A stretch of 64,000 nt of DNA from Omphalotus guepiniiformis (Eukaryota; Basidiomycota; Agaricomycetes; Agaricales; Omphalotaceae), in contig JAQOOI010000046.1 in NCBI GenBank assembly GCA_028554645.1, forward strand, positions 157,322-221,321, in the 5' to 3' direction. Under the pieces are notes generated by a model that was given only the letters and a program-made list of their open reading frames with translations, was not told the origin of the DNA and did no database searches. Both the position numbers and the translations under genes were made by a program. Positions 1 to 8,545 of this stretch are shown here, one piece after another. The first letter of the stretch is position 1. Every line of letters begins with the position of its first letter.

Positions 1-51
1 CCGATCAGTGAGTTATCACTACCACAGAAGAGACACGCACAATGAAAATAT

Positions 52-407
52 TCACCGCCACCAAAAGCGGGGATGCAGCATCTTCTCATACCCATACTTC
101 ACCATGTCAAAATCTAACTTCCCACCACTCGATTGAACATGTTCGACAAAACGTCTCATCTGCACCTTATCCTTCACATACTCCTCTCGTATAATTTTAC
201 TGTCAGGGTGTGAATCAGACAGTTGTTCCCTGCTTTTGTACGGGATGCAACGAAAGGGAAAGAACATATGAGAAACTATGTCCTCGAACGGAAGGTCGCT
301 GTCCGTCAATTTTCGTGATTTATAAATTTCTAAAACAAAGGAATAGCACAGCATGAATTGAGTTCAGTTTTTTGAAAAAGAATCCGGAAACCACGCACCT
401 GTGAGCT
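52..407 (-). pseudogene. Copy A, 3' half: exon 2 of transposon-split orphan gene
   Basis: This is the downstream half of a two-exon gene whose upstream half lies 19 kb away at 19,434-19,740. Exon 2 is 52-329, following an acceptor ending TTTTAG. The last 9 nt of exon 1 are 399-407, followed by a GTGCGTG donor. The reading contains the family signatures EIYKSRKL, VSHMFFPF, YKSREQLSDSH, KIIREEY and GGKLDFDMVKYGYEK. With the right-hand piece minus one 7-bp duplication, exon 1 is 316 nt and exon 2 is 278 nt, giving 198 codons including the stop. No other lesion is visible, so the insertion may be the only defect. Function is unknown; the family looks lineage-specific. Confidence 0.85.
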
Positions 408-414
408 CGGGAGC
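408..414. repeat. Left target-site duplication of giant transposon
   Basis: CGGGAGC here is identical to 19,434-19,440 at the other end of the element. The flanking bases do not extend the match, so the duplication is 7 bp. Deleting one copy together with the element restores the host reading frame. Confidence 0.9.
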
Positions 415-457
415 CCGTAAAATAACTAGTTAAAATCAGAACTTGGCAGTGATGACC
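415..457 (+). repeat. Left terminal inverted repeat of giant transposon
   Basis: Begins CCGTAAAATAACTAGTT and ends near GTGATGACC. It matches the reverse complement of 19,391-19,433 at 27 of 43 positions without gaps. The best-conserved parts are AACTAGTT (positions 10-17) and GAACTTGGC. Confidence 0.8.
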
Positions 458-564
458 GAATATCAACCTGGGTGAAGTTCAATGACAAATCATTATATTC
501 ATTGTAAATACATTACAACGGAATGTACAGTACAGTAGTAAATAACAATAATATTAATATGCAC

Positions 565-965
565 CCGTTTGAACTCCCGTCGTGTAGAAATGAACTTGGT
601 TTGAACTCGGTCGTGATTCAATGAACTCGCCGTTGGGATTTGAACTTGAGGAATGTATTGAACTTGCGTTGAGTGGATTTGAACTTGAGCATTTTGGCCT
701 GGAAATGAACTTGCACTCGAAACATTTGAACTCGACGACTTTTGAATTGAACTTGAAGGTTTTGAACTCGAAACATTTGAATTGAACTTGAAGGTTTTGA
801 ACTCAACGACTTTTGAATTGAACTTGAAGGTTTTGAATTGAACTCGCCGGTTTTTGTTGAATTGAACTCGCCGGTTTTTGAATGGAACTCGAGGTTTTTG
901 AATGGAACTCGAGGTTTTTGAATTGAACTTGAGGCTTTTGAACTCGACGAACTCGGCTTTATACT
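565..965 (+). repeat. Left subterminal array of TTGAACT repeats
   Basis: About 20 copies of a TGAACT(C/T)G motif, mostly preceded by T and spaced roughly 12-30 bp apart, all on the plus strand. Spacers are variants of GAAGGTTTTGAA and GCCGGTTTTTGAA. The open frames that run through it are low-complexity by-products. By analogy with hAT-type elements, such arrays can be transposase-binding sites; that role is inferred here. Confidence 0.8.
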
Positions 966-1085
966 GACAAAAGAAAAAACAAAATAAACATATCGTACGC
1001 GGGTATTGTACAAGTACAATCAACGATTCTTTCAGACGCAGGTCAGATTAGATGAACACAAAATAAAATAAAACTTACCTTCCAA

Positions 1086-1529
1086 TCACAGCAAAGAAAT
1101 GAGTACAAAGACCGGAGCAACGATGTTCGAAATTACTACGTCCGGAGTTCCCTGAAACTCGAAAAGCTCGCAATGTCGTCGATGGCCTATGAACCTGTTA
1201 CGAGGAATCACACAAAAACACGAACGAAATACGCACAATGAATACAAGTATCTCGCGGGCGTCGTACGCATAACGTTTCCAGCATGGCATGGCAGAGTTT
1301 TTCTGAACAGCAAAGAAGGAATGAGTGACAACCAGCAAAAAAAAACGAACTTACCGGCTCGAACGTATTCTCGTACAGGTACCGCGAGGCACCAGTGCTG
1401 TTGTTGCCCTCTACACTGTGCAGCCCACTCTCGTTTACGTCGTCGGAGGTTGGTCGTGCGACCTATTTTGTAGTGATCGGTGCCGACGATATGGAACACG
1501 TAGAGGTATCCCGGTCTGTCCGCTATCAT
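1086..1529 (-). CDS. T5orf172 (GIY-YIG-like) domain protein
   Basis: Three exons (1355-1529, 1237-1302, 1086-1186) give 113 residues with all phases closing. The protein starts with RPGYLYVFHIVGTDHYKIG followed by RTTNLRRRKREW, the hallmark opening of the T5orf172/MUG113 domain. Exon 2 gives KLCHAMLETLCVRRPRDTC and exon 3 continues CHRRHCELFEF, matching the usual RPR-C-x-x-C-x-x-HxExFEF end of the domain. The domain belongs to the GIY-YIG nuclease-like fold; whether this one cuts DNA cannot be told. It lies inside the giant transposon beside the left array, so it is cargo or an accessory protein. The C-terminal tail after FEFQG could be altered by another splice (a GTAAGT follows directly). 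Confidence 0.75.
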   Translation of the reverse strand: MIADRPGYLYVFHIVGTDHYKIGRTTNLRRRKREWAAQCRGQQQHWCLAVPVREYVRAGKFVFFCWLSLIPSLLFRKTLPCHAGNVMRTTPARYLYSLCVFRSCFCVIPRNRFIGHRRHCELFEFQGTPDVVISNIVAPVFVLISLL

Positions 1530-1763
1530 CTCCGTAAAGTGTGAAGGGTGCGCGAGAAGAGAGTTGTTTGCGACGAGAGAGTGAATTGCGAAAGTGAGAG
1601 CGAGAGATCGAAGTTGTTTGTTGCCACAAAAGTCGTCGTGGTTGAATGAATCGTCTCAAGCTATTAGTGATGAGATGTTAACTACGAGATTCACGGTGAA
1701 TACAACGTCACCTGATTTTGAAGAATATATGAAAGACCAACCTTAGCTGTTTTAGAGGAAGTC

Positions 1764-2279
1764 TTACGAGCTCACCGAAACGGTTTGTTGCTGGCGGCCG
1801 TGGGAATTTGATATGGAGAGTGCCTCGGTACGTATCTTGCTCGCTCTGCAGTGATGAGGACACTGTAGAAGGACAATGTCTGTAGGTTCTGAAATAAAGA
1901 AAGATTCTGAGAGATAGAACACGTCCAGAATCGGTACAAACTCGGGATCAGGCCACCGTTGAAACCGAATTGAGCATGTGCGCACGAGCGGGGCAATGTG
2001 TGGGGAAGCAAAGAACTGGAGGCGTTCAAAGGCTTGGGCAAGCCCCTTGCGCTGGAAAGTCTGAAAAGAGTATTTGACGGTCTCCCAGGAGTACTCACAG
2101 ACAATAGTGAGATTGCGATACAAGTAGGAATGAGTAAGCCAACGAAACGAGCGACAAGTCAAAGCAGTGCTACGCAAGCCAGGAAGATCCAGCTTGTGCA
2201 AAGCCCCAGGGTAAAGCTGCAGTGCTAGCGCTATTGCGGCGCACTTTTCATGTGAGATCGTGGTTGTACCGTTTATGAG
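1764..2279 (-). pseudogene. F-box-like protein fragment
   Basis: An open stretch preceded by an acceptor-like TTCAG reads ALALQLYPGALHKLDLPG, then LRSTALTCRSFRWLTHSYLYR and a Leu/Phe-rich stretch. The ST-L-TC-R-S-F-x-x-L-x-x-x-x-L-Y/F-R pattern is characteristic of the second half of F-box-like domains in Agaricomycete leucine-rich proteins. It stops after about 145 residues, far short of the usual 400-550, and no continuing exon is evident. It lies back to back with the PRP31 fragment inside the giant transposon, so it is probably a second piece of host DNA picked up by the element. It could be a small functional derivative, but I see no start codon with good context upstream. Confidence 0.5.
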
Positions 2280-2315
2280 CTGAATACTCGCTAATCATAT
2301 TCTTTTTACTAACAG

Positions 2316-2850
2316 CTTCTGGGCGCTCAGAAAAAGATAGCAGCCGGATTTTCCTCTGTGACCCAGAGACGGCAGCCCGGTTTCGTTTTCCAGTCTGAAC
2401 TGGTCACACAGACACCGCCAGAATACCAGATAAAGATTCAACGAACAATAGGAGCCAAGGCTGTTCTTGCAGCACGAATGGATTTGGAACGCCAACAAAG
2501 GGATGGTAGGCTTGTTCCTCTGTGCTCTACCTACTCTCGTTCCTTTGACGATGCGCCATCATATAGGTAGCTATGGAGAATTACTACGAGATAAGGTCGA
2601 AAAGCAAATAGATCGTCTTGCTGCTCCCCCTCCATCAAAGGTAGTACGGTTTACTCATCGCGCATGACTTTAGTGCACGGAAAGCAAAGGAAGCTTACGC
2701 ACAAACGGAGCTGCGCAAGTTACAGAATCGTATGGCGTTTTGGCGAAGCAGAGGAGGAAGTGGGCGCGTTTGACGAAACGAAGGGTTTGGGTATGATTGA
2801 TGTCGGGACCGGTAAAGTCAGAGAAGGAATGGGAGAGGCAAAGAGTAGAG
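2316..2850 (+). pseudogene. PRP31: Captured fragment of pre-mRNA splicing factor PRP31
   Basis: After an acceptor (ACTAACAG) the reading gives [48 protein letters not shown]; a short intron; then [66 protein letters not shown]. These are successive blocks of the Nop/Prp31 C-terminal region of PRP31, a U4/U6-U5 tri-snRNP assembly factor. The gene is broken. The N-terminal half is absent, the segment that should link PPPSK to ARKAKE is missing, and one extra T near 2,741-2,745 shifts the frame after MAF. The piece retains an intron, so it was acquired as genomic DNA, not cDNA. It lies within the giant transposon; the functional host copy must be elsewhere. Confidence 0.85.
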
Positions 2851-3111
2851 GTTTGCTGGATTTTATTCTTTCTGTTGCCCCTTTCATTGATTCATATCGC
2901 TTTTGTTAGCTAAAATGTCAAAGGAAGGCTTGTTATTCGTGTATGCTTTATCATCCGTCCACAGAGGAAGCGACAGTGGGGAAAGCAGGGGGACATTCAT
3001 CTTGGCTGGGTACAGACAGAAGGTAGAGAAACTGAAGTAACAGGTTTTACAATCGTGATATTACATTCGCACTCCATCCCTATTACCGTTGGTTATATGG
3101 ACAGCGTAGGA

Positions 3112-3432
3112 TCAACAAATGGTGGACGTGCACTGGCAAATCCAATGAGTGTCGCGCTTCGTAAGAGGGAACATTGAAACAAACCTCTTGACGATAGGGA
3201 ACGTGCGCCGCTGCTCGGCCCGCCACTTGCGCACCTGGTCGGCTAGCGTCGAGCCAGGGGGTACTTCCCGAAGTATGTCTATCCCGCACTTCTTGAAGAG
3301 GTCTCGACACTCCTTCTCCAGATTTTTGTACAAGATTGCTTGCTGTTTTGCATAAGCCACGTGTCCGGGGGTGGATTGTTTTGATGCCAGGCTTGACCAC
3401 ACCTCATACATTTTGGCAAATGCTCGAATACA
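3112..3432 (-). pseudogene. Transposase C-terminal remnant beyond in-frame TGA
   Basis: Immediately after the TGA the same frame reads CIRAFAKMYEVWSSLASK, GHVAYAKQQAILYKNLEKE and CRDLFKKCGIDILREV. This is the expected C-terminal extension of the transposase (a helical region with the pattern F-x-x-M-x-x-V-W...AYA...). A CGA-to-TGA transition in the codon after EFM would explain the stop. Whether the tail is dispensable is unknown. Confidence 0.65.
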
Positions 3433-6400
3433 TCACATGAATTCGGCATGCTTGATTTCTACTTGTTCTTCCCATCGCTCGAAGTTCGCTTCATCTCGGA
3501 AGAACTTCACTCTCTCCTCTATAGATACTTTGCTGTCAGTATGTTGTTCAGCCACTTTTGTACGTCACTCACGCTCCTCTGCCCATTCATCCACCTTGGC
3601 CGAATCTAAACCTCGCCGCCAAATCCATCCGTCCTCGCTACTGGTGTGCTCATCTTTGGCCTTCTTCGCTGGCGGGGCTACAATCGACTAGCATGAGGTG
3701 GTTCTTGAAAAAACCATAATCGTAATACCTACCTTTTGTGGGCGATGCCTGTCGCTTTGGTGCTATAGAAAAATGAATTAGATATAATGACCTTGACCAA
3801 ACATGTTGCTAACTTGCCTTTTCGTCTTGTCATTTCCGTTGCTCCTCGTGACTCTTGCGTGGATGATGAATCTTTTTCGGTCCTCTCCCACTTCATCCCA
3901 TTCCTGGCCTGATCAGTTTCGATAGATATACTAGCAGCAGCACCTGCTCTCCATAAAGCTCCATCCATGTGCCGCGATGCCCCAGGACCCCGTTTGACTG
4001 TAGTCTGTTGCCGCCATGTATCCTCCTCTCGAAGCTCTTGCCACTCTTCTGAATCCTGTTGGATGGCGCCCAGGTTCACGAGAGCTCGACGATGACGATT
4101 GTAGTGATATAACTGTTCCTTTCGCCTTGCAATATAATTGTTGATGACAGTTGTGCTGCGAGTGTTCTGGTCCTGACCACGATGGTGGACAGCCTTGTAG
4201 TCTCCGGCTGCAGTCAGCATGCGAACGGTCGCCTGTAACTCGAGGATCAAATCCCATGCTAATGCCTTTCGCAGGTCAATCTCCTTTTGAGCCAGTTCGC
4301 CCAGCCCTAGCTCGAGGTATTGATCGACCGGCACGTCTGAAGGGATCCATAGAACCTCGTCCTCCACATCACAAGGCTTCGCTGTACACACCAAGTCCTC
4401 TATGCTCGGCATTACTATAGGCTGTTGAATGCGTAATTTCTCAATCCTTCGCGAGAGCTTCACTCTTCGTTCTTCTATTTCTTGCTGAGCTTTATCGTCT
4501 GATCTCCTCCCTGTTGCCCGAACATCCTTCCCCTTGTGTTTGATGATCGCTCTAGCTGAGATATGAGTAAAGTACGGGATAAAAAGTGTGATTCAGATTG
4601 AACGCACTGAGCTTCCTGAATTGAAAGTGCTTCTTTCAGGAACCAACCGATCAATGTCTCCTGTACCACAGCGTCGACGCCGCATGATATGACTGCAGTG
4701 GACTTGAGCATTTTCTGCATCAACTGCGTGAACGATAGCGCTGGAGAGACAGCATGTCAATAAAATCCATCAGATTACATTACATTGACCTTGACCGTAT
4801 TCTCACCTTTACTTGAAGCCTGAGCATAGACCGAATGAACCAGCCGTTTTTTTTTCTTGTCGATGGTCGGAGAACAATCTTGCTGGTTCCAAGCCTCGAG
4901 CTCGTTCTGGTGAATGACGCATAAAGCACGAAAATTGTCTCGAGCTTGAATGTGCCGATTCACTGCATATGTGAGCTCCTTATACAGCTGCTGACCTGCA
5001 TCTTTTTGTTGGTGAGCTGGCCCCTGTCTTCGATATTATGTGCACTTACCCATGTTCAAGACTTTCCGAGAAGACCAAGCCATAATCATTTCAATGATCA
5101 CATCTTGCCGATGGCCGTTGCTCATTTGTCTCACCGCAGGACCAAGAGCATTTGTTTCCCCCCAAATTCCCTCCGCACTCTCTCCGTAGAAGTGGCCTGT
5201 GCATTCTTTGTAGGCTGAGGCAAACAGATACATGCACATGTCGAGATGATTGCGAACATGCATGGCAGGAATGGTGAAGCGCATGTCGCGAATGACGTAG
5301 GCCAAATCTGGAAACCATGCGGAGAATCGTTGCAACAGATGTACAGAATAATTACACTGGCTATCGTAGCTCAGCACTTGATCTGGAACACGACCCTCTG
5401 TGAATTTGGTCCGACGCAGTGCATGCGCCAACGCCAAATCCGTATTCGCAAAACGTTCACCAACCTGCAGGTCCACGATTCCTTGTGGTATCCCATGGTC
5501 ACACATCACATTGACCACCCCAGTAATGTCCATTCCCCTGAACTTTTTCTTGTTTTGCCTGGAGATAGCGTTCAAATAGGTGCAATTGGCCTTCTCCTCC
5601 TTCGATTGCTGCAATTCACCATTTTCCGTCGTGATGCCCTGCTTATTATGTGCTGCGTCCTTCTGAAGCTGTGGTACCTCGTCAATATACTTCTTTTCTT
5701 CTTCATGATGCGGAAATATTGAGCGTCCTTCGTATAATGAGACGTCTGTCCCATCGTGATTTTTGCTGAAGTGATTGAGCTGAAAATTCCCATCAAGTGT
5801 TCGACGACAGGAATGGAGATGCCTGAGATCATTTGGTACACTCTCCCAACCATCCTCCATATTCACGTTCTCTTCTGGACAGCTCGGGCAAAAGACGGCG
5901 AGGTTTCCACAGGGGCGATGGGTCAGCACGCTGTCAATGCCGTGGCCTTGCCCTGACCATTTGTTCGCTCGCATGAATGCCCATAAGCGCGTAATGGCGA
6001 GGAAATTGGCGTAGAACTCTGGCGCGGTGTGCGAAAAGTTGTAGTCGGTAAGCTGAGCAAGCGCTCGACAGTAATCATACGCGTGCTTTTTGGACGATTC
6101 CGAATGTAGCTGAAATTCTCTGAGCACTTTGAAAGTGTACGCAGTTTTCGGCTCTACCACTGACCCAGGGAACAGGTTCGCAGCGAACAGTTGGTCCCAT
6201 TTCTCAGGTCTACCCATGCAGTGACAGTACGAAACTCGAGTTGCATGTGCACCATTACTGTCTATGACATTCAACAACAGAGCATCCTCGCCGTAAGGGC
6301 AAGGGTCTCCTTCGTGTCCCAGATGGATAGACCATTGCGGACTCAGCGCAGACAGGTCGTGACGCCTAAAGTAACTATCTTCAGGTCCCCAAAACTCCGC

Positions 6401-6842
6401 CCAATGAAAAGGTAAATGTGTGTGGCATGCCAGGAAACACTGATTGCACAGTGGCGCTAACTGGAAGCAATCCCTGCATCGCGTAGTCCGAATGCGTTCC
6501 GCACAAGAACAAGGCTGTCCTATACGTGGATCTGCGTCCTTTGAGATGTAAGAACGAAGTAACGCTTCAGATCTCATCCCATACTGCTCCAAAAGATTGG
6601 CACGCTGCACTGAATATCCTTAGCCTGTCGCACCTACACATCGTACCAAGCAAGCAACGTACTCGTGTCTTCACTTCCGCCTCGTTGACGTTCAAATTCG
6701 AAGCCTCTCCCTGTGACATGTCATTCGCACCATCTCCCTGTAGACTAGGACGAATAGCGTTCTGCAGTTTCTTTGCCGGACGGTCCACTAAGATTTGAGC
6801 GAGAATATCCGGTTTGGTGGGACGTCTCCGGTTCGGTGCCAT
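3433..6842 (-). CDS. KDZ-superfamily transposase with CxC2-type cysteine cluster
   Basis: Eight exons (6647-6842, 5050-6609, 4807-4995, 4608-4740, 3818-4551, 3733-3762, 3573-3677, 3433-3518) give 1,010 codons in phase; one intron uses a GC-AG donor. The N-terminal region has the cysteine cluster CSCAERIRTTRCRDCF...CNQCFLACH followed by LPFHWAEFW, as in CxC2 domains attached to KDZ transposases. The core follows: MDITGVVNVMCDHGIPQG, SYDSQCNYS, MHVRNHLDMCMY, YGESAEGIWGETN and MSNGHRQD. The C-terminal block (LGLGELAQKEIDLR, ARRKEQLYHYNRHRRALVNLG) also fits the family. Translation ends at an in-frame TGA (3433-3435), although homologous-looking sequence continues in the same frame to 3,112. The enzyme is therefore either truncated by about 107 residues or disabled. 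It should bind and cut the element's ends. Confidence 0.85.
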
Positions 6843-6954
6843 CTGCAGCCTGCGGTTAACTGTTGACTCGTGAAGGTAGTGAGTCCTAACTGACCTTGAA
6901 CTTTGTTGCTTTCTTTCCCTTCCTTGGTGAGCCCGTGGACAGGCAGGGAACACA

Positions 6955-7195
6955 AGGACCGACCGAAAATCGGTAGGGAGACGACTTGCAGTCGCCTACC
7001 CAGTAACCACCAGACGTGGCTCTAATATCTGGAAATATATAGAACCGACAAGATAGTCGGTGGGTGCACGACGTGAAAGTCGCGCGAGGGTTGTCCCACG
7101 AGAAGTGGAAAAGGCCTTTTTTTGAGGGGAGTAATCCCGAGCGGGCGACAAGAGAGGAAAAGACCGGAACAAGGTAGCAATCAACGGACGGTTTT
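6955..7195. repeat. Short palindromic hairpins upstream of transposase
   Basis: The stretch upstream of the transposase start has several short inverted repeats: ACCGAAAATCGGT, CGACTTGCAGTCG, CGACGTGAAAGTCG. The same style of hairpin recurs elsewhere in the giant element near 13,240, 13,410 and 16,150-16,215. No convincing gene is seen from 6,960 to about 7,690; the part near 7,200-7,540 is TA-rich with several TATA-like stretches. Confidence 0.5.
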
Positions 7196-7696
7196 CAGAG
7201 TCACGTGATTTTGTCGATAAATAAACACCTAACCCTAGTTCGTGCCCTTACTCACCCCCTATATAACCTCTTCGAATTCTGGTCTGGACTAGCTCGTGTA
7301 TCTGTACTTACTATATCGTTTATGCAATATGATTTCAATGCTTTCGCTGTCCATAAGGGTCGATACGGATAATATTGTAAAATATGAAAAGTATTACAAA
7401 CACGCTGTTATACATTGCACCGGACTGATATCATTTCCTGCGAGCCGCGTCGTTTTGAAGTCCTGATGTTGTAGCTACATTGACATTGTTGAACCACGAA
7501 GAGCTGTCGATGTACGTGTCCACACCCTATATATCTCAGTGAGGCACTGTCATTCAACACTCAGTTACCTCAAACATACCATGTTCAAGCTGTTTTTCTC
7601 TTCCCGCTCTTCCGTTTTTTGCTCCGTGGCGCTCTCAGGCCTTTGCCTGGAAAGGGGTTGTCAGTTTCTAACACTGAAGCGAAGCCGGCACGAAAC

Positions 7697-7885
7697 TCAC
7701 CTCGGCTCTTCTTCAGCTGTATGCTCCCTAACAAGATGCTTCAATCCACGCAATGCAACTTCGTTCCAACTCAACGTGTTCAACGATGTTGCGGCCTCTG
7801 CGCCACTCTTTCCTTCTTTGGCAGTCACTTGCTGCTTCGTTCCTCTAGATGCGACTGCGTTCCGAATTGACGCGTCGTTCAACAT
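7697..7885 (-). CDS. Small duplicated coding unit, copy 1
   Basis: Reads MLNDASIRNAVASRGTKQQV ... SLNTLSWNEVALRGLKHLV ... TAEEEPR and runs into a GTGAGT donor-like site. It is a tandem paralogue of the unit at 7,946-8,173: both start ML, share NxVAS...QQVxA, and share the core L(S/T)WNEVALRGLKHL followed by TAE-E/D-E. Conservation of a protein core while the DNA has drifted suggests minus-strand coding. The product is not recognised. Downstream exons toward 7,600 are possible but not defined. Confidence 0.45.
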   Translation of the reverse strand: MLNDASIRNAVASRGTKQQVTAKEGKSGAEAATSLNTLSWNEVALRGLKHLVREHTAEEEPR

Positions 7886-7945
7886 TGATCTCGGGGTTTC
7901 TCGTCAGCTCCTGAGACTAGTAAGAATGCGTAACCGAAACCTCAC

Positions 7946-8173
7946 TTTGTCTCATCTTCAGCTGTAACCGGGGTGATGAGGTGCTTCAAGCCACGCAACG
8001 CGACTTCGTTCCAGGTCAACGCGTTCGACGAGGTTTCGGGCTCGGTCCTTCGACTGGTGTGGGGTGGTTGGCTGTCTGCGCGTCTAACAACGTCCTGAGA
8101 CGTACCTCGTTTCTGCTCTCACTTGCTGTTCGTCTGATGCGACAGTGTTGCAGTTTACTTCCTTTATCAACAT
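7946..8173 (-). CDS. Small duplicated coding unit, copy 2
   Basis: From the ATG at 8,173 a first exon reads MLIKEVNCNTVASDEQQVRA. A short intron (GTACGTC to GCAG) then brings in QPPHTSRRTEPETSSNALTW, NEVALRGLKHLITPVTAEDE and ends at a GTGAGG donor-like site. It pairs with the unit at 7,697-7,885 with a period of about 245 bp. Function unknown. The gap from 8,174 to 8,545 toward the next gene shows only a GAAGGTGGT microrepeat (about 8,247-8,272) and nothing else convincing. Confidence 0.4.
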
Positions 8174-8545
8174 GGTGGAAACGGGGAGGAGGTGGTCAAT
8201 CAGAGAATGTAGTACTTACTTATATGACTGCCAATCGTGAAACTTGTGAAGGTGGTGAAGGTGGTGAAGGTGGAAGATGGATCAGTATGTTATGTCTGTA
8301 TTGAACGACATATCTTTCATCTATATTGCCTCATTTGCATTTGCCTGCCTGCCACGTACTGATCCCGGTACGCGCACGACCTTTGCCAAAAAAACAGCTC
8401 GCGTTTTCACCTTAGTGTCCCCTTCCCCACATGTTGGTCACAACAATTCAATATTGAGCTTGGCAACAAAAAACACAGTGATGATGATGTTGGAGATTAG
8501 TGCTACATGTTGAACTACATTTTAAAAAAAACAGAAAAGCAATAG

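Noticed and set aside
565..965. CRISPR-like array or real protein-coding exon in the left repeat zone
   Set aside because: Spacing is irregular, spacers are themselves repetitive, and the open frames translate only the repeat (SSSIQKP-type low complexity). Fungal subterminal transposon repeats explain it.
5246..5722. A 158-codon plus-strand frame inside the transposase
   Set aside because: It lies antisense to the largest transposase exon, whose KDZ motifs are unmistakable.
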